Source: an uncultured Alphaproteobacteria bacterium (GTDB lineage: Bacteria > Pseudomonadota > Alphaproteobacteria > CAAHEQ01 > UBA3637). Taken from it: a stretch of DNA of 64,000 nucleotides. The translations under genes were made by a program, and so were the position numbers. The stretch covers positions 124,001 through 188,000 of the forward strand of contig CAKPYH010000001.1 of assembly GCA_934202735.1 (NCBI GenBank), written 5' to 3'. The notes beneath the pieces are model-generated. The model made no database searches. It was given only the letters and a program-made list of their open reading frames with translations, and had not been told where the DNA came from. Positions 60,659 through 64,000 of this stretch are shown here, in pieces; position 1 is the first letter of the stretch, and each line of letters opens with the position of its first letter.

Positions 60659-63049
60659 TTAGCGGGCGCACGTCAGGGTTGTTTGACGCGCCTGTTCATA
60701 AAACCATGTCAGCCGCTTTTCAATCATAGCCGTCAGCGAATCCGGTGTGGCATGCTCGCCGTTCAAAACCCCCGCCGGACGGCCGGTTAAAATCTCCATG
60801 GCTTCATCAATCGTTTTGACCGTGTAAATATGGAATTGACCTTGACGCACCGCGTCCACCACTTCCGGGCTCAACATCAATTTGCTTTGCGTAGTGGCCG
60901 GTACAATGACCCCCTGATGCCCCGTCAGGCCCTGTAATTTACACACTTCAAAAAAGCCTTCCACTTTCTCGTTGACGGCCCCGACGGCTTGTACTTCGCC
61001 TAACTGATTGACCGAACCGGTTACGGCAATGGATTGCTTTAACGGCACTTGAGAAATCGCGGACAGCAGGCACGCCAATTCGGCCACAGACGCAGAATCG
61101 CCGTCCACTTCGCCATAAGATTGTTCAAACACCAAACTGGCATCCAGTGAAATCGGACGTTGTTGCCCGAACCGCGCCGCCAAAAATGACGATAAAATCA
61201 TCACGCCCTTAGAGTGAATCGGTCCCCCCAGTTTGACTTCGCGTTCAATATCCACAAAGTCGCCCCGCCCCAACCGAATTTGACAGGTCACCCGATTGGG
61301 CTTGCCGAAAGAATAAATCCCAAAATCATACACAACCAAGGCATTGATTTGACCCACTTTTTCGCCATTGGTATCAATCAGGAACATGCCCCGCCGAATG
61401 GCCGACAGCAATTCCTTTTGATCCGCCCCGAACCGTTTGCGCCGTTCGGCCAATGCTTGATTGATATGACAGGCATCTACTTTACGGGCATGATTGCTGA
61501 CCGCGATATAGTTGGCTTCACGCATTAAATCGTTGGCGTGGACCAGATAGGTGCTCAGTTTTTCCTGATCGCCGGCCCAGCGGGACGCTTGTTCAATCGT
61601 CCGGCGTAATGCGTCCGGTGTGAATGCCCGCATTTTTTCGCGTTTGATACCGTTGATCAGTAATCGGGCAAAAGCTTGTTCCGATTCGGGTGTCCGGTCC
61701 ATGCGTTCGGAAAAGCGGGCTTGAATCTTGAACAGTTCGCCGAATTCGTCATCTTGTTCGGCCAACGCATAGTACAAAGACGGCTCGCCCACCAAAATCA
61801 CTTTCACCGACAGGGGAATGGGGGTGGGATCCTGTGAAATCACGCCGAAAATAGAGTTATCGTCTATACCGGATTCCATCTTGATTTTTTTGGAAAACAA
61901 GCACCGTTTCAAAGCATTCCATGTCGGTTGATTTTCCAACAAGTCGCCGGCTTCTATCACCAAAAATCCCCCGTTGGCCAAGTGCAACGCCCCCGCCCGA
62001 ATCAACGAAAAATCGGTGGTGGACGTACCCTGTAATTGTATCCGTTCAATCTTGCCCACCAGGTTGGACAAAGTCGGGTGGTTGACGTGAATGACGGGAG
62101 CCCCTTCATCCGGCTTGTGCGACACAATCACATTGACGGCAAAGCGCGACCACAACAATTCGGCCCGATCAAAACCGGCTTCATCGGCATTTTCGTCCGT
62201 AGGCATCAACAGGTTCAAGTTATTCAAAATACATGTCTTCATGCCCCGCAACATCGCCACAACGCCGGCATGTTTGGCATAAGTTTTTAAAGGAGACTTC
62301 ATCACCTGATCAATCATTTTGCCGGCTAATGCGGCATTTAGTTCGTCCAGTTCTTTTTGCTGATCCACTTCAAAAGCCGGCATGTTTTTAATGGCCGCTT
62401 CCAACCGATTTTGGGACTCTTTCATTTGTTCTAAAATCATCTTGCGGGTGGCTTTGGGCATCTTATTGAAGACATCCGGATCTAACACTGTGCCGTTCTT
62501 TTGCGGTGCCACCACAATCCCGTCATCGGTATGGACCAATGTCACATACGGCGTTTGTACCACTTTTTTCAGATAAAAGAAAAAATCATCCTTTGCGGAC
62601 CGGTATTTTTGTTCAATATGCGCAACCTTGATCCGGTAAGATTCGTCCATAAACAAACTGACCAGTTGCTTTTTCAAAGTATCGGCGGTTTTTTGAACAT
62701 CTTTTTCAAACACACGCCCTTTGCCGGCCGGAAAGTTCAAGGCAATCGGTTGGTGGGGGACGTTAAAGTTATGTACAAAACACCAATCATCCGGTGTTTT
62801 TTGTGTGGTCGCGTATTCATGCACCGCGGATAAAGTCAGACTGGTCCGGCCGACACCTTTGGGGCCCGTGCAAAAAATGTTATAGCCACCGGCCGACATC
62901 CGAATGCCGAATGCGATCGCGTCCAAAGCCCCTTGTTGTCCGATGACGGATTGATCCCCCGTCAATCCGGTCAAAATCTTGTTCGTCAGGCACGATGGCG
63001 CATAAATTTGGTCAGCGGTCAATTCGGTAAAATGTTGTTTTTTTGTCAT
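60659..63049 (-). CDS. Lon-like ATP-dependent protease (AAA_32/LonB type)
   Basis: 796 residues. AAA domain with Walker A-like GPKGVGRTS (Arg where Lys is usual, as far as I recall common in this subfamily), FLVIEAGDLL, and a C-terminal Lon protease domain with catalytic Ser in VDGDSASVAEL and Lys in AVNEKVEGFFEVCK. A long helical insertion is in the middle. AAGGGG before the ATG at 63049; an upstream open extension lies in A/T-rich spacer. Not the housekeeping Lon. Confidence 0.88.
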   Translation of the reverse strand: MTKKQHFTELTADQIYAPSCLTNKILTGLTGDQSVIGQQGALDAIAFGIRMSAGGYNIFCTGPKGVGRTSLTLSAVHEYATTQKTPDDWCFVHNFNVPHQPIALNFPAGKGRVFEKDVQKTADTLKKQLVSLFMDESYRIKVAHIEQKYRSAKDDFFFYLKKVVQTPYVTLVHTDDGIVVAPQKNGTVLDPDVFNKMPKATRKMILEQMKESQNRLEAAIKNMPAFEVDQQKELDELNAALAGKMIDQVMKSPLKTYAKHAGVVAMLRGMKTCILNNLNLLMPTDENADEAGFDRAELLWSRFAVNVIVSHKPDEGAPVIHVNHPTLSNLVGKIERIQLQGTSTTDFSLIRAGALHLANGGFLVIEAGDLLENQPTWNALKRCLFSKKIKMESGIDDNSIFGVISQDPTPIPLSVKVILVGEPSLYYALAEQDDEFGELFKIQARFSERMDRTPESEQAFARLLINGIKREKMRAFTPDALRRTIEQASRWAGDQEKLSTYLVHANDLMREANYIAVSNHARKVDACHINQALAERRKRFGADQKELLSAIRRGMFLIDTNGEKVGQINALVVYDFGIYSFGKPNRVTCQIRLGRGDFVDIEREVKLGGPIHSKGVMILSSFLAARFGQQRPISLDASLVFEQSYGEVDGDSASVAELACLLSAISQVPLKQSIAVTGSVNQLGEVQAVGAVNEKVEGFFEVCKLQGLTGHQGVIVPATTQSKLMLSPEVVDAVRQGQFHIYTVKTIDEAMEILTGRPAGVLNGEHATPDSLTAMIEKRLTWFYEQARQTTLTCAR

Positions 63050-63231
63050 GGAATCCCCTTGTTTAGAAACTATGTTTTTCCCCTTATACATTCTTTTTGA
63101 ACAAAAAAAAAGGGGGGAACACAAAAAAAACGAAAAAAAATCATGCGCAAGTGATGATTTTACTTTCATTCGGCATAAAAATCGGGTATACTTCCCCTAT
63201 CATAATTACAGAAAAGAAAGGATACAGATAC

Positions 63232-64000
63232 ATGATGAAATTGACCATTGAACGCGCACAACTGTTGAAGGCTTTGGCCCATACCCAAAGTATCGTGGAA
63301 CGGCGGCAAACCATTCCTATTTTGTCTAATGTGTTGATTGACGCACAAAATGATACGATTTTCATTCGTGCCACCGATAACGAAATTGAAACAATGGAAA
63401 AAATCGCGGCCGTTGTGGCTGAACCCGGGGCCGTTACCGTGCCGGCGCATAAACTGTATGATATCGTGAAACGCTTGCCGGACGGCGTTCAGGTTGTGAT
63501 GACCGCTTCCGAAGATAATGCACAACTGCACATCACGGCGGGGCGGGCCAAGTTTTCTTTGGCGGTCTTGCCGGCAGACGGCTTTCCCACCATGACACAA
63601 GACGGTATGCCCTTTAATTTTACGGTATCGGGGGCGGATTTACTGAACTTGATCGGAAAAACCGGTTTCGCCGTTTCGGTGGAAGAAACACGTTATAACC
63701 TGAACGGGATTTACCTGCACGAAAAAACGGGTGAAACACCGGCTTTGACCGCGGTGGCCACGGACGGGCACCGGTTGGCGTGTGCGTACACGGCGTTGCC
63801 CGAAGGCGCGGCCGGCATTCCCGGTGTGATTATTCCCCGTAAAACCATTGCCGAAATTTCCAAGCTGGTCGCCGAAGCCGGTACGGATGTCAATATCTCA
63901 CTGTCGGCTAACCAAATTCGTTTCCGGTTGGAAAATATCGTGTTGGCTTCACGCTTGATTGACGGGACCTATCCCGAATACGAAAAAGTGATCCCGCAAT
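63232..64000 (+). CDS. dnaN: DNA polymerase III beta clamp, 3' end outside window
   Basis: Sliding clamp; 256 residues visible of about 370. MMKLTIERAQLLKALAHTQSIVERRQTIPILSNVLI, then VPAHKLYDIVKRLPDG and VATDGHRLA are typical. AAAGGA lies nine bases before the ATG at 63232. No dnaA upstream; the neighbour is the divergent Lon-like gene, with A- and G-runs in the 180-base gap. Confidence 0.95.
   Translation, partial: MMKLTIERAQLLKALAHTQSIVERRQTIPILSNVLIDAQNDTIFIRATDNEIETMEKIAAVVAEPGAVTVPAHKLYDIVKRLPDGVQVVMTASEDNAQLHITAGRAKFSLAVLPADGFPTMTQDGMPFNFTVSGADLLNLIGKTGFAVSVEETRYNLNGIYLHEKTGETPALTAVATDGHRLACAYTALPEGAAGIPGVIIPRKTIAEISKLVAEAGTDVNISLSANQIRFRLENIVLASRLIDGTYPEYEKVIPQ

Noticed and set aside
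63050..63231. Gap before dnaN as dnaA-linked origin
   Set aside because: No dnaA, no DnaA boxes; only A- and G-runs and a weak promoter.

Overview
The window looks like chromosomal DNA from an alphaproteobacterium with a compact genome and roughly even base composition. The evidence is gene content and order: rsmG-parA-parB and holA-lptE lie close together near dnaQ, and rnd-kdsD-lptC/A-lptB form one cluster. LptE, LptB, MlaA, MlaC, an OmpA-like lipoprotein and an autotransporter barrel point to a Gram-negative envelope. Phosphofructokinase, several small secreted proteins of unknown function and a prepilin-like giant protein suggest a host-associated or gut lineage, but the species cannot be named from the sequence. 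No rRNA, tRNA, CRISPR array, transposase or prophage was recognised. Genes are tightly packed, with many ATGA start/stop overlaps and several convergent pairs overlapping by a few bases. Many promoters resemble TTGACA/T-17-TATAAT, and a few -10 boxes sit only 6-9 bases before the start codon, suggesting leaderless mRNAs.

Layout. 1-3.4 kb: end of a SpoIIE-type phosphatase, rsmE, then on the minus strand a membrane coiled-coil protein coupled to a MazE/MazF pair. 3.5-9.5 kb: holA-lptE, miaA, parB-parA-rsmG with two perfect parS sites, a small secreted pilin-like protein and dnaQ. 9.5-9.9 kb: an AT-rich, gene-poor gap between divergent dnaQ and cysS that is a candidate replication origin. 9.9-16.6 kb: cysS, an M23 peptidase, xseA, and a pair made of an autotransporter and a secreted propeller-like protein. 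16.7-23.6 kb: a lipoprotein hydrolase, a DUF3108 protein, ndk, uvrA and a protein with duplicated HNH modules. 23.7-29 kb: thrS, rbfA-truB, a CdaA-type diadenylate cyclase and dCMP deaminase. 29-35 kb: a four-gene minus-strand block of a secreted Ala-rich protein, a degenerate ClpA/B-like ATPase, mutY and an HtrA-like pseudoprotease. 35-45 kb: LOG protein-mlaA-mlaC, MORN-type proteins, ybaK, a U32 protein, an LD-carboxypeptidase, a lytic transglycosylase and an OmpA-like lipoprotein. 45-51.7 kb: a YdcH-like small protein, pfkA, rnd-kdsD-lptCA-lptB, trmFO. 51.8-58 kb: a Sel1 protein-dusB-trkA-mfd operon. 58-64 kb: a large prepilin-like protein, a REP-type repeat field, a Lon-like protease and the start of dnaN.

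Points that stand out: two arrays of a 30-bp-period repeat built on TGTAATTACA, one beside the promoter of the coiled-coil/MazEF operon and one inside the beginning of the M23 peptidase gene; a diadenylate cyclase in an alphaproteobacterium, with a TrkA potassium regulator elsewhere in the window; an LptC-LptA fusion; an HtrA-like protein that has lost all three catalytic residues, in the same block as a Clp ATPase that has lost its D1 catalytic residues and both pore loops; a protein with two aligned HNH modules, one decayed; and a 682-residue prepilin-like protein.
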